Shown: positions 20,645 through 33,418, numbered from the stretch's first letter. The stretch is DNA of 64,000 bases from Byssochlamys sp. IMV 00236 (GCA_001931875.2 MSJH02000820.1:62001-126000), one strand, 5' to 3'. A program made the numbers and translations. Notes: generated from the sequence alone by a model not told the origin.

Positions 20645-23600
20645 TGTGGAATGGCGTTGGTAGAAAGAGTTTTCGCCGGCTTTGTCGTGACTGTAGCAAA
20701 AGGGGATATAAATAACATGGAAGGTTCATTAGCCTGGATATGAAGAAGCGTGTCAGGAAGTAAGGTGTTAAAGCTGTGCAAGCTTGCATGCGTCTTCTGT
20801 CCAGAACGTGTCAATGGTTTCACTTCCTAACAAGACTCCCCTGCGTGAATGTCGACGCAAGCCATGGGAATGACAGCTTGCTTTAGACAGCATCCACAAG
20901 TTGCTGTGTGAAGGCGAGTAATAATAAAGGTGTAGTGGGATACCTGCACACCGGGTCCTGTCAATCAGGAGGCAGTCTTTTGTTCTCGGAGAATTTCATG
21001 CTGTCTCCTGAAGACCCGTCGAGAGGCACCATCTTGTCCGGACTCAGGAATCAAGAAATCCAATATCCTTGCGGCTTCATTTCCAACGGCCATGTGGCAG
21101 GTGGGCCCATGGACGGATTCTCCCGCTGCAGTAGAGGGGCTCTTTTCGCAGGTGGTTCTGTTCGTTTAGGGAAAGGATCAGGCCTAGGCTAAATGTCTTT
21201 GCGTTTCACGGTAGGGCTAGCATGGGCATAGCCGAGGTGGTTGATCACGATCAGAGTGATAGGGCTCCAGATAATGCAAGTCCAAGGTTAGCTGATTGTC
21301 CGGGTAGGAGATTTCGATTCGGGAAATTCTCCTTGACAAGGATAAAAGCGATGTCATGATACGTTGCGGCGGTATATTGGCAGGGTCTTGTGTCTTATTA
21401 GGTGGGGTTCGGGGGATTTCTTTTTCTGACTCTTCATCGACTATGAATTGGTCAGCGTCAGGCTAAGAGAAGCGAACGCCCAGTCAATAATGGAGAGCGC
21501 TCAATTCGTCGGGGAAAGGAGGGCGGATGCGATTGCTTCGTGGTCGAACCACTCAGAGAGAGCACTAATCGTATATCGCGGCTCAAGCCCAGAACTCAGT
21601 GGCATATAGAGCGCACTCCGCCTGCGATTGATACACAAACAGCGAGCATCCAAAACACCCTCTCCCCTGTTCAGAGTAACCGGTCCAGAATGCTAATTTC
21701 CAGATACGCCGGTCAATATCCCGTACTAGGGGATCGCCCATGCGGCAGAACCGTTGCAGTTCCACCGTGTCCACATCAAGTTTCTGGGCAGAAGTTCCGA
21801 CCTCCATAGAACAACGGTTTAGCCCCAAAATCCATAACCGTCGAAGCCCTATTCGCATGTTAGATTTGCGGACCCTTTCGTCGGTCTAGGTTAGACCCGC
21901 CGTTCTCTTGGAGAGTCATCCACATTGGGCATCCGAAGTACACAACGACAGTTTGAGTAATAATATGCTAGCATCCAGCAGCAGCATATCAACAGACTTC
22001 AAACTCCACTGGGACGGTAAACAAAAAGAATACAATTATAAAACGGGAACAGTTATAGCGAATAAAATCGATTTCCTGCTACAGGAACAGCGCAGGAAAT
22101 GCGATGACCACGTCCGGTGACCGCTAACTATTCCCCGTCATATTATGGCGTGTCCCTTTTTTTACCCACCTTGGTCAAGACACCTCCGTTAACGGTCGAC
22201 CACGCCCTAAGCGGTCCTGAACGGAGACCTGACCGACATGTTTCATCATACGGCTGGTCGTTGGAACGTATGGGGTCGATCGGGAGCTCCGTCACAACAT
22301 CCCGGAACGGGGAGGAATTTGGAATGAAACGATGGAACCCCGAGAGGTACAGTAGTAGACCCTTTTCTCCATCAAGACCCGCTGCAGGGGATAGGCATAC
22401 GCGTGGCCGCGAGCATCAACTAGACGTTAGCCAATTTACCACTCCTCCATCCATAAGCGTGTATCTATCCTCCAGTTTTCTCTTCAAACTTCCACACGGG
22501 TCCACTGGTCTCGTACTTTAGACACGATTATGTGAGATTTTCCGCGGGCCTATACGCTACCTGGTCCAGGGGTCACGACTTCACGAACCATTCTCCAGTA
22601 CAGAGCAATCCCTGCGGGTAGGGAGAATGCTTATCGTATCATTCGCATCTGGACCGTGAAGAGTTCCCTGGTTGGACGCTTGGGCCCCGATGAATGGTTG
22701 TAAAGCAGCCGCACGTCAACCAGGATGCCGAACATGATCATGGTGTGAAGCGACTTCGGGGTTCAAGGAAGAAATATAAGACGGAGGAAGATAGAACTGC
22801 ACTGGGCTATCTACCAAAGAATAGCCGCAGTAGACTAGGGAGCAGCCCAAAAAGGCAGGTGGCAGGACTAGATGTCAGTGCAAAGCCCGCAAGCTGCAGA
22901 AGGGTTAGCACTCCGTACTTAGATAGGACTTTGGATGATCGTATTTCCTGAAGCAGAGTTGGACGGCGCCTGGAAGCTGTCGAGAGGGAAGTGTTGGATG
23001 AGCCGATGTAGGCCAGACAAGGTTTCGGATAAGTCAAGCCGAAGCTGCGGCACGGGGAAGTCGAGAGTGGCAGCCGTGCGGAGAGAGCCTTGTCCATGAA
23101 ATGACTCCGAAGGAACTACGTATCTCAGGTTCTGTATGGTCCACGGCTGCAAACACGCCGAGAATCTCTGCAGTAGTCACGGAGAGTCTTCGACTACCTA
23201 TCCAGGCAGGTGTCGGACAAGCTAGCTAGCACAGAACCGGGGGTGGAATAACAAAAGGGTTGCAGTATCGACGGCGTAAAGGATTGATAATTGGCCACCA
23301 GAGATAAGTATCCTCTGGCGGATATACGTTATTATAATATTACCAGGTCGACATCTGAGTAGCGTACTGGGCATGTACGTATGTATGTATATATGTATGC
23401 ACATGCAAGTACATATTTGCGTGTCAACTGTGCACGCATATCCTGCTTTATACCGAGACGTGTTTAATGACACGAGATGATTATCCTACTTTCGGGCGTA
23501 AGCCATGTATGAGATGGCATAGTTAATGATAATGAGTGGGTGAGATCCTTTGCCCTCGCAAAAGTCCACCGCCTTGAATCACTATTGAAGCCACTGCCCA

Positions 23601-24007
23601 TTAGAATCATTCAGCATAACTATCCTTCTGATAATTGGTGGCCAATGCTGGTAGATAGTCTAAGCAGCATGATAATCACCCTCTGAGATCAAAGTCAGCT
23701 ATGAGCTTAAACAGACACGAGGCAGAACACTGAATTAGGAATTTTGAGTTCCTAGACGATAATAATACGACTAGTTAGTTAATAACTGTAATTGTTATTT
23801 AATACTCAAGGAACCAAAGCAGCAACTATATACGGATGACTAAGCATACTTTTACCAGATACGGACGGAGAGGGACAAAAAAGTTGATTTGCGATGCCCC
23901 ACGCTCTTGGATGACCGTCCACCATTTGGCCTGTGCCAGAGACAGTTTGACATCGTCGCTGAGCCGACCGCATCTCTTCTGTGTCCAGTTTTGAATTCTA
24001 GGTCAAA
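20645..24007. other. Intergenic region with no recognised gene
   Basis: Several frames of 60 to 134 codons exist on both strands (for example plus 22117-22521, minus 21583-21858) but none matches a family I know, and frames overlap without codon bias. Composition is mixed rather than AT-rich. It may contain decayed genes. The last 150 bases form the promoter of the CCDC25 homologue. Confidence 0.4.
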
Positions 24008-24897
24008 ATGGTGTACTATTACACATCGAACGTGGTCAGTCCCTCGGCTTTTATCTACGCGGGGAAGGACAAATACGAGAGTACGACAGTCTTTCTTTCT
24101 TCGATATGCCTAAGCTTGCTCTGACAGACACCCCTTCAGATGAGGATCTTATCAAATATGGACTAGAGAAGGACGTCTGGTACTGTGATCGAAACAAAAA
24201 TTCCCGCTGTTTTCTGAGTGCTGGAACTCTGACGTGATGGACTCATAGGGTTGGTTGCCTCGCCCGCAGCTGTTGCGTTGATAGAACCTCGTCTGATATG
24301 TCTTGATACCTCTTCCAGTTCCATGTCGACAATCTTTCCAGTGCGCATATCTACCTGCGACTCCGCGACAATGAAACTTGGGATAAGATCCCCCAAGAGC
24401 TTCTCGATGACTGTGCCCAACTCACCAAAGCGAACTCCATTGACGGTAGCTATCACGCTCCATGAAACTCCTGAACTGCGGCTCATATCGAACCAGGAAA
24501 CAAGAAAGATAACATAACCGTGATCTACACGCCATGGTCGAACCTGATGAAGAACGCATCGATGGCAGTCGGTCAGGTCTCTTTCCACAACCCGAAGATG
24601 GTCAAGAAGGTTTTCGTCCCCGCACGTGAAAATGCGATCGTGAACCGCCTAAACAAGACAAAAGTCGAAAAGTTCCCGGATCTGATGGCTGAGAAGGAAG
24701 AATATCTGAAGAAACAGCGAAAAGAGGAGAGGCGGCTAAGGGAGGAAAAGAAAGCCGAGGAAAAGAAGGCCAAGAAGCAGAGGGAAGAGATGAAATGGCA
24801 AAAGGAACATGCCTATGATGACATGTTCAGCGAGGAGAATCTCCAAATGAGCAGCAACCAGGACCGGGATCCGGATTTCCTTGACGATTTCATGTAA
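24008..24897 (+). CDS. CCDC25 homologue (NFACT-R_1/DUF814 domain protein), with a one-base irregularity at a splice site
   Basis: Conserved eukaryotic protein related to human CCDC25. Exons are about 24008-24080, 24140-24179, 24319-24445 and 24497-24897. Readable segments are [75 protein letters not shown] and [18 protein letters not shown], then a Lys/Glu coiled coil and an acidic end DPDFLDDFM. The VW|FHVD junction does not splice cleanly: donor TG|gtactg and acceptor ccag|TTCC leave the frame one base short. A weaker donor at 24175 (gtctgg) keeps frame but deletes the conserved VW (211 residues). Either one G is missing at the acceptor (error or mutation) or the odd donor is used. Confidence 0.85.
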
Positions 24898-26118
24898 AGA
24901 TACCAACTTATCTTCGTCCAAGAGGAAGACGGTTTGCAAGATTTCTCAGAGCTAGCTTCAAAGGAGCAGCCGGAGCAGGAACAGTCACAGTGATATTGTG
25001 GGTCGATGACCACAAGGATTCTCATATTGAGATACAGTGGCGTCGCCGACAAAGCGCAGAATATTTCGCGCTACTTGAACCTGATATCTCTCCATCACGG
25101 GGCTTCATTTTCATCCATTTACGAGTGACGACAAAGGCAGCCATCTACATACAAAACATATAAAGCATACAAAAGTCAAAAGGATCAATCTATCATTTTC
25201 CAAATATGGTATACTTTTTCAAACCTCGCTGACATGAATATTGGGACCGGGTCGAGTGCGTAGGGTAAATTGGTCTTGAAAGTAGTTACTACAGAGATGA
25301 GTAATTACGTATCTATGGTAGGAACAAACAAACAATATACATGGAGTACTATCCAAATCCCGGGGTATAGTAGAGATAAGCAATGCAGAATACAAACGAC
25401 GAAAGAAATAGCCTCCCCACGAGAGAAACCGCTGGTGAGATGCACCGCGACGTTTATGGGTAAGATTCTCCCATAGTCCACGTAATGACCAATCAACTAC
25501 CTAGTATTAGTGCTCGAGGAGGATTGTTACTACGATGGTGCATCACCTACCACATTGAGTTGGAGCAGAGAGCTTCAAGCGCGACGCAGCGCATTATTGC
25601 AGTACATAAGTAGTTATACGCACGGGGCTTAGTCTCGACCTCTCGAATGGCGAGTGGTCGAAAGATGACAATGATGACTTTGTTCTTGTTCCATTGTGCT
25701 AACTACTAGTACCACTGGTGTCTCCCATATTACTTCTTATGTATGGTAGAATGAATGTGTGTCGGAACTCGGACAATATCCATACAGATGATAACCTTTT
25801 TTGGCCTCGACAAAAAGACCTGACAAACAAGATTCGAAGCAGATATTTAGACGATATCTATAGACTTTAGAAAACTAGATATAATGAATAAATTCTCCCT
25901 AGGACCGTCAAAAGACTCTATAATATGCATTCTGCTCTGGTACATACATATGACATTGAAGGGTGCCTGAGTGGGGCCCCCAATCCGGAGGAGCTCTCAA
26001 TGACTTCAACCGCGCTAGCGCTGTTGACAGCCGTGTCCTGTAGCAAGTATCGATAATTGTCCGATCAATTCAACAACCACCGGCATCACTGCGAACCGCA
26101 GGAGGATGGGAGATAGTA
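24898..26118. other. Intergenic region between the CCDC25 homologue and RUD3
   Basis: 3' UTR of the upstream gene and promoter of RUD3 in 1.2 kb. Nothing with protein character was seen. The middle, about 25140-25400 and 25740-25930, is AT-rich. Confidence 0.5.
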
Positions 26119-28125
26119 TGCCTGCAGGCGCACCGTCTGCTATCGCTCAAGGTTCGTTGACCCCTCAAGCACAAAAAGACAGTCCCGTTCCAGTCTAACA
26201 GTCGTCGTCGTCGTCGTCGTCGCAATAGGCGCAAAGTCGAAGAATAAGAAGAACAAGAAGTCCGCGGCGAAGAACAAGGCGAAGAACGAGCAGTCAAATG
26301 ATACCTCACAATTAGAAAATGAGCCGGGGCCATTGAATTCTGGTGCTGCTGTGCGTGCGGTCTCAGAGATTCCATTTACAACCTGGCGCTGACCATGCGT
26401 AATAGGATGGGGATGGCGACTCCGTTAAAGAGAGCGAGGCAGAGACGGTAGAAGAGCAGGAGGATGATGGAGATGATGGGACGAACCATGTCGATCTACC
26501 TGTTCGGACGAATCCGTCCTCCAACTCAGATGCGCAAGCCAACAACGATGTAGTCGCAAACAATTCATCTGCCTCTACTCCGCTCGAATCCGAAGATCGA
26601 TTCAATGCACTAGTACGGGAGAGAGACTCTCTACGAGAAGAAGTGACGCGGATGCGAAAGTCTTTAGAGGAGATCCAGTCTAAGCATAGGGATGAAAATC
26701 AAGATTTACAACAGAAATTGGAAGAGTCCGAAAGCAAGAAGGAGCGCGCCGAAAGCCAGTATCAGAAGCTACTGGAGAGAGTCAACACCATCAAGTCGCA
26801 GCTCGGAGAAAGGCTAAAGGAGGATGCCGTATGTATTCGCATGCCCCCTCTTGGAGTCCGCTGCTAAGCCGACACACAGGAAGAAATCGGTCAAGCCCGT
26901 GCTCGGATAGAAGAATTAGAGGAGCAGAACTCGAACTTGAATGCCGAGTTAGATGCAAAGACATCAGAGTTATCGGTAATGGCGGAAGAAGCCGAACAAC
27001 GATCGAAGGAGCTTTCTATCCTGCGGGATCGGACGAGCTTGTCGCAACAAAATTGGCTCAAGGAGAAAGAAGAGCTGCTTGAGCAAGAAACCTACCTCCG
27101 GACCGAATTCGAGGAAGCGAAACAAGCCATGCACAACTGGGAGGTTCTTGCTATGGAAGAACGGTCCATCCGAGAAAATCTCGAAGGGAAAGTTGTCGAC
27201 ATTGAAGAACAGCTCTCCGCCCTTAGGGAGGCGTATGAAAAGGCTGTATCTGAGCGCGATAGTCAAGCAGTGACCGTTGACGGTCTTCAGCGAGCCCTCC
27301 AAGAAATTCAAACAGGCAAGTCTTTCCCCTTGGCATTTCATCAGGATAAAGCAGCTGACCGGTCCTGCAGCGCGTAAAAAGGAACTGCGTGAGCTTGTGG
27401 AGAGCTCTGATGCTCAGCTCGAGGAGCTCAGGCAGTCCGTCCGTAACGCGGAGAAGAGGGAGTCTGAAGCTCAAGAAGCACTCCAACACGCCCAGAAAGA
27501 GCTGGAGAGGTTGCTACCGTTTGAGAAGGAAGTGAAAGAGAAGAATCTTCTCATTGGGAAGTTGAGACATGAAGCAGTTACACTTAACGACCATCTTACG
27601 AAAGCTCTGAGATTTCTCAAACGAGGAAAACCAGAAGACAATGTTGACAGGTCCGTCAAATCTCTCAGGTGGTTCCTATCGAATCTCCGCTAATTTCTTC
27701 TAGGCACATTGTTACCAACCATCTACTGCACTTCCTCGCCCTGGATCGATCAGACCCTAAGAAATTCCAGATTCTACAGCTAATCGCAGCACTTCTGGGA
27801 TGGACTGACGGTACGTATGATGATAGTATGTCCTTACCACTTTACGACCTGGGACTAACAATAAATCGAATAAGAACAACGAGAGCAAGCAGGTCTAGCA
27901 CGACCAGGCACTTCAACTGCATCCAGCCGCCTAAGAGTTCCAAGCGCCACGATGCATCGTAACCCCAGCACACCGTCATTGGTATCTGAGTTCATGGACA
28001 GCGGAAACGCCAGCAGAGAATCACTAGCCGAGTTATGGTCCAATTTCCTCGAACAGGAGGCGCAAACAGGACCTGAAAACCAACACAGAACCGGTACTCA
28101 GCCCAGCCCTCAGCTTCAGAAATGA
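26119..28125 (+). CDS. RUD3: Golgin Rud3-like, GRAB/GRIP-related Arf-binding coiled-coil protein
   Basis: Golgi matrix tether; the yeast and animal counterparts (Rud3, GMAP-210) bind Arf1 at the cis-Golgi through a C-terminal GRAB domain. Seven exons (26119-26152, 26229-26350, 26406-26828, 26880-27315, 27371-27650, 27704-27810, 27875-28125) give 550 residues. After a short basic Lys-rich N-terminus and an acidic linker, a long coiled coil runs from about 110 to 430. The C-terminal block ALRFLKRGKPEDNVDR, HIVTNHLLHFLALDRSDPKK and ILQLIAALLGWTDEQREQAG is the GRAB signature. Intron 4 (27316-27370) is GC-AG (gcaagt..gcag); no GT alternative keeps frame with a normal intron length. Intron 1 contains a TCG repeat. 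Confidence 0.9.
26201..26222. repeat. (GTC)n trinucleotide repeat inside RUD3 intron 1
   Basis: Seven tandem GTC units just before the acceptor (cgcaatag), in the place of the polypyrimidine tract. Confidence 0.9.
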
Positions 28126-28976
28126 GCCGGTTTGTTTCAATCCGCCTCCGTGCACTCTGTACATGGCCTCTGGCTTCTACAAGGGACCGACGTTCCTTTT
28201 TGAGTTGTCTACTCTCAGAGAAATCCTACGCCTTCAGTGGACCTACACAACTGCTTTTTCTGTCACGCTATGATTATGGAATCGTCCATGTTTTTCTTTT
28301 GGCAACATTGTTTTCTTTCCCATCGTATTGTACAATAACGGATTTATGCCAGCAGCAACTTGACTATTCTTCAGGGATGTTATATCACTTTTATCTGCCT
28401 TTGTAGAAGGATTAGTTTCCAGAGGTGCAATGAGCGCAGCACACCTGTAGCTTCGCCTGAAACCTACGCTGCTATTGAATACCGTAAGGATATCATCTAC
28501 TCAGTGCTTGCAAATCTTCTAATAGACTTCTAGACAAGACAAGACAACTCGCTTCAAGTCTTAATACTCAGCTGCCAACTAAAGTAAAGAAACCAGGAAG
28601 GAAAGACGTGAATGGATATGATTGAGTCACATTTGCCCTCTCAATTAGCGAAACAATAAAAATGAAACATTTGCGCTGTCGCAGCTAGGTTCTTCGGTGG
28701 TCCTTTTGCAAACAAAGTCGTAGAGAATAGGGGAAGTCGAAGTGTTTTCCAATAGCACAGTGAAGAAGAGAACAAAAAAAATACTCGCAGGGAAACATGT
28801 AATTAAAGTGGATATCTGTAAGCGCCTGCTGGCGAGAATCGGATACGAAGCCTTCTGACTGCCCCACTGCTGGGCTGTCTCTCGACCTATTCTGTCCTTT
28901 CTTCCATCCAGCTTCACTGTTCGGCCCTTATGAAACTGAAAGATGATCGCTGCTCGCATCACCCTTCACGATCGAA
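28126..28976. other. Convergent intergenic region between RUD3 and the septin gene
   Basis: Both neighbours end here, so it should be 3' UTR sequence from both strands. No gene seen; T-rich near 28240-28320. Confidence 0.5.
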
Positions 28977-30312
28977 TTAGTAACCATTCATGGTCTGTCT
29001 CTGAGAGTTACGGCTCAGCTCCCTTTCAGCAGAGGGGCTGATGGGCCGGCCGCCGGAATGGGCACCTGCAGCACTGCTCTCCTTCAGAGCCAGGAGCTGC
29101 TTGGCACGGAAAGTCTCGTAGTGGATCTGGCTGGTGGTTTCGATGAGGTCCTGGAGGTGGGTGCGGGTGAGGAAGTTTCGGAGATACACGAACTCGCAGT
29201 GGTTCTCATCCTCGACATTGATCACACCCCAACGGTTCTGACGACCGCGGACTTGTTTTCCGTTGACAATAATAGACTTCTCGCTACCGACAACAGCGAA
29301 GGGGATAATGTCCTGGGGCGTCGTCAGCTGATGTTCATACTCATTTTGAAACATACCGCATGTAATGTACCTTAATCTGAGCGTTGACAGCACGTTCCTC
29401 GTCATCAAGTTCGTCATTGTCGTAGGGGTACATCTTCAGGTTGTGGAAGGCGAATTCCTCCTTGATCCTCTCCTTGAAGGCCCGGCGTTCGTCGAGCGTC
29501 AAAGAGTCTGATTTGGCAATAACAGGGACGACGTTGACAACGTCAGAGAGCTTCTTCAGGACGACAATGTCAATGGGTTTCAAACTAAGGCGCTAGTTAA
29601 CACGATTTCAACTATGAAGGGATGGTGAGGGAGGTCTTACGCATGGCCGGACGGCTGAATGAAGAAGAGACAGCAGTGGATTCGGGTATCTTGGATGTAG
29701 CGCTCACGCTGGGCAGTGAGCTCCTTTCGCAGATATGCTGAGTGCTGGTCCTTAATGTACTTGACAATGGGGTCCCAGCTTGACTATCATTAGCGGACTT
29801 GGCTCCCAAAATACTCAGGATCGGGGTTCTACCATCTGTCGTTGTTCACCTGGTCACCGTAACCAGGGGTGTCGACAATGTTCAATCGCAGACGCACACC
29901 ATTTTCCTCAATGACTTGCCATAACCGTCAGCAACCAAAACTCGAACTTGATATACCAGAGAACGTACTGTGGGACACGGTCTGAATCTCAGTCGTGGAA
30001 CGCACGGGCTCATTGGGGGTCAGACGACCCTTGGAGTCAATCAGGTGAGAAGCGAAGATGGTGTTGATCAGAGTCGATTTGCCCAGACCAGTCTGGCCTG
30101 AAGATCGAAAGGACGATATCAGTAAATAGTCATGTTTGGCGATTAGTGGAACTTTGGACCATTGAATGCGTACCGACACACATCACATTGAACTGGAAGC
30201 CACGCTTGAGCAGCTTCTTCTCGATCTGCGACGTGATACTGTCGAAACCGACATGGCTGCGAGGGAAGACCGCATTCTGCGGCGCGGGGGTTGTGCTTGT
30301 AGCGGTAGCCAT
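28977..30312 (-). CDS. CDC10: Septin, Cdc10 group (AspD-like)
   Basis: GTP-binding cytoskeletal protein of septin filaments at septa and polarity sites. Minus-strand exons are 30312-30174, 30097-29969, 29914-29833, 29778-29641, 29584-29371 and 29312-28977, predicted 345 residues. GTPase motifs: G1 [10 protein letters not shown]3 DTPGYGD, G4 AKSD. The segments [40 protein letters not shown] and [19 protein letters not shown] match yeast Cdc10 closely, and the lack of a long C-terminal coiled coil also points to the Cdc10 group rather than Cdc3, Cdc11 or Cdc12. At exon 4 the acceptor is tcaag, giving NNDRC|WDP. Divergent from the bL32m gene. Confidence 0.93.
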
Positions 30313-30752
30313 CGTGGATACGAGTCGCGCAGTGTCCTGGGGGTGAAAGTCAGAGGGAGCGAAGAAAAAAAGACAGACAGCCGGTCGGGCAGCTCACGAA
30401 CCGATACCACGAAGCGAAAAGAGGGACAAGAAAGGAATCAAGAAGATCAATCTCCTGTAAGTTCCCAGACTCCAGGCCGAAGTTCAGGTCGGCTGCTCCC
30501 CCTTATTGTTGTCGCGTTGGTCAGGGGGCCCGGCATGGTCTAGGCCTACTTGGGGTTAGCATGGCTCCCCGAACCGTTCGGGCAAGCAGAACTTGGATGC
30601 TGCGACTTGCAAGTCTAAAGCTTCAAAAATTCCGGAGTCGCACCGCGGCATCCAACTCGATCACCATCCGCCAGGCCGAGCCATCCACCTCTCACCCTGG
30701 GCCCATTCCCCTTGGTCTTCCTTCGGCGTCGAAAATTACCTTCCTACGAACA
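30313..30752. promoter_or_regulatory. Bidirectional promoter between the septin and mitoribosomal L32 genes
   Basis: 440 bp separate the two start codons as called. An in-frame ATG at 30561 could extend the L32 protein by 64 residues, which would shorten the promoter to 248 bp. Confidence 0.5.
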
Positions 30753-31186
30753 ATGGCGGCCTCACGATCACTCTCCGCTTTCGCGCTTTTCCGCCCGCAG
30801 CCGTTCATATCTCAGTCCCCATCAGTGTCGAGATGGCAATCTCTCGTCAAGGCATTTCTGTTCAATCATGATTCCAGCTTCACCCCCGCTGCCTCATCAA
30901 CCAGTGTCAATGGCATACTCTCCGGTATCTGGGAATCCATCCTCCGTGCGGTACCAAAGAAGAAGACATCCCACATGAAGAAGCGCCACAGACAGATGGC
31001 TGGAAAGGCTCTCAAGGACGTGAAGAACTTGAACAGATGTTCGGGATGTGGTCAGATCAAGCGCGCCCATCTCCTATGCCCGAACTGCGTCTCAGGTCGG
31101 TATCCTCTTCGTCCATCTACAAGGGCTAGTTGCTAATAGTGCAAACAGAGATCCGACAGCAATGGCGACAAGTCCAGAAGGAATAG
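30753..31186 (+). CDS. MRPL32: Mitochondrial large-subunit ribosomal protein bL32m
   Basis: Structural protein of the mitochondrial 54S subunit; in yeast the precursor is matured by the m-AAA protease. Exons 30753-31095 and 31149-31186 encode 126 residues. The core VPKKKTSHMKKRHRQMAGK (about 67-85) and the zinc ribbon CSGC..LLCPNC (Cys 96, 99, 109, 112) are diagnostic. The short last exon gives EIRQQWRQVQKE. The N-terminal 65 residues are basic and hydrophobic, a mitochondrial presequence. An in-frame upstream ATG at 30561 would give a 190-residue form whose extension is Arg-rich with no acidic residue for about 39 positions; I prefer 30753 because its length fits the family. Confidence 0.92.
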
Positions 31187-31615
31187 ATTTACAAGAAGTA
31201 AAATATATACCATCATGGGGCAATGTACTTTTATGTAGCATGGATATATGCCATGTTGGTTGCATGACATTCGGCGTCTGGTTATGATAGGAAAGCTTGC
31301 ATGCTCTTACAAATTAACAAAAATTCAATGTAACAACATCCAAAATGATTCTTCCCTCTCTTCTTCTGTAGTGTCAGTAGCTTCACATTCACTGGTGGTG
31401 GATGCGGCATGGTAGATCGGGTGCATGATCTCACCCACTTCCAAGATTTTCCCCAGACCTCACCAAACAGGTGAGCCGTTGGAATCCAACCGCCTCTCAG
31501 ACACAGTAATCTAGTAGTGCGTCTCCTTCATGCCAACCACGACTAGACTAGAAGGCCAAACATGGTAAGGTCTTAATAGCCATGGTGTTTCCTTTCATTA
31601 CTAATAAGGGATTTT
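31187..31615. other. Intergenic: L32 3' region and SKI8 promoter
   Basis: No gene seen in 429 bases; separates two plus-strand genes. Confidence 0.5.
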
Positions 31616-32871
31616 ATGAAGTCAAAACAATATCTGTCGTGGTACTCCGCAGACAAGGGTATGTATTGACCTCACGCCCGGTCACAGATAATGAGCAGAT
31701 GCTAAGACTTTCCCTTAGCCCACCCTATCGATATTTTCTCTCTGGCCGTAACAGAGAAGCAAATCATTTCTGCCTCTGGTGCCTCAGCACTCAAGGTTCA
31801 CTCAACCACCGAGCCAGACTTCCCTTTGGCACAGTCTCTTGATGGAGCACATCCGGTAGGTTGCCATCATGTGGTGACCAGCGGAGACGGCTCCAGGGCG
31901 GCAAGTGTTGGATTTGGAGGCGAGACGAAGATCTGGTCATTCAAAGAGGGCAAATGGGTGGAGGAAGAGAACCTTTCAGGTAATAGACAGTTGTCGTCCT
32001 TCTGCATTAATCACTTCATCATGCGCTGACGATGCGGGCAGTAACCATCGGGAAGACGGCTGGCATCTGGGCTCCAGCCCTCTCCCAAGATGGTCAATAT
32101 TTTGCTGGTACTACGCAGGATGGCCACATCAAAGTGTGGGACCTGCCTGGCAACTGTGAACAGATACGTGACCATGACACGAAGGGCAGCTTTGGCACCT
32201 GCATAGATCTGGTATTGAACAACCTATATTTACGAACCTCTACGATTACGTTGTTCCTTACATAGGCTAACATGATATCTTCAGTCAGCTGATGGCCGAC
32301 TAATGGCCAGTGGCCATGAAAACGGCAGCATCTTCATCTTCCGCACAGACACTGGCCGCATGCCATTTTCCTTGTCTGGTAAGTGCCTCTCGTCGTCGAG
32401 TCACACTGCAGTTTACCGTGGTATTGACCTTGGTACAGGTATAGTGAAGCCAGTCAGGGCAGTGGCCTTTTCACCAGGAGGAAAGCTGCTCGCTGCTGCG
32501 GGAGACTCGAAAGTCATTGTGCTATATGACACGGCCTCCGGAGAGCAGGTAGCTAATCTTACTGGACATTCCGCCTGGATCATGTCTCTAGATTGGAGCC
32601 ACACGGGAGAATACCTCCTCAGCGGGTAAGTTGGATTGGTTTCCCTGGTTTTCAGAGTGGAATGGCTCTAACATAATCTCACACTAGTTCCTTCGACGGA
32701 AAGATAAAAGTATGGTCAATCGACAGACGAGCCTGCGTGGCCACTCATTCCGAGAATGAGAAAGCTATCTGGTGCGTCAAATGGTTACCCAAGATAGGAA
32801 AGACGGAAGGATTCGCTGTCGCGGGAGCAAACCGCAGCATTTCATTCTACCGGGAGGCTACTGGTGGCTAG
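31616..32871 (+). CDS. SKI8: WD-repeat protein Ski8, cofactor of cytoplasmic exosome and meiotic recombination
   Basis: In yeast Ski8 scaffolds the Ski2-Ski3 helicase complex for 3'-to-5' mRNA decay and also acts with Spo11. Six exons (31616-31658, 31719-31979, 32042-32211, 32285-32378, 32439-32625, 32688-32871) give 312 residues. The start MKSKQYLSWYSADK splices into AHPIDIFSLAVTEKQIISAS, the typical Ski8 opening. WD-like blades end in TKIWSF, IKVWDL, VIVLYD and IKVWSI; the terminus AVAGANRSISFYREATGG is typical. All five introns are GT-AG, 60 to 73 nt. The length is near the lower end for the family. Confidence 0.88.
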
Positions 32872-33418
32872 TTGGCTTTGCCATAGATAAAATGCTCTTC
32901 CTTGTTTAGTCTTATTGACTGATGAAAAAAAAAAAAAACCGCTTTTGATGTCTTCATGCTGACAATTGTCATGTCTGTAATGCAATTGATGCTTACGCGC
33001 TATGTCAGAGGCTAGTAGTTTTACCCTATCAAGGGAATACAATTGAGCCATCTGGCTGAGAGCTTTACATAGCTCTATCCTCTTTAACTCCGTGCCTCTC
33101 CAGATAGATTACATTGCAAGGTGTCAATGTCTGGATTATTCGGAGAAAGGTAATTCATTTAACAAAATAAATTGACTGGGTATCAAAATAACTAGCAATT
33201 ACAGAGAATCAACTCCTTCCGTAAAGAACCTGCTCTGGCGACAAATGAGCTCAGATAGCAAGTGTAGATCGTAGCGTCATCATCGACAAGTAGGAAGTCC
33301 GAAGCACCAAGAAATTCCAATCCAACTTCCCACGCTCAAATGTAATCTCAGTGCGTGCCTCTTCACTCGGAAGGTAGTTGGGAGACCTAGGAGTCATCCT
33401 AATCCGAACCCATCGAGA
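32872..33418. other. Convergent intergenic region between SKI8 and SPC25
   Basis: SKI8 and SPC25 both end here. A poly-A run near 32925-32938 is the only notable feature. Confidence 0.5.

Noticed and set aside
22117..22521. 134-codon plus frame
   Set aside because: No homology signal I can recognise, and competing frames of similar length occur nearby.
30183..30543. Plus and minus frames over the septin start and upstream
   Set aside because: They are shadows of septin exon 1 and its promoter.
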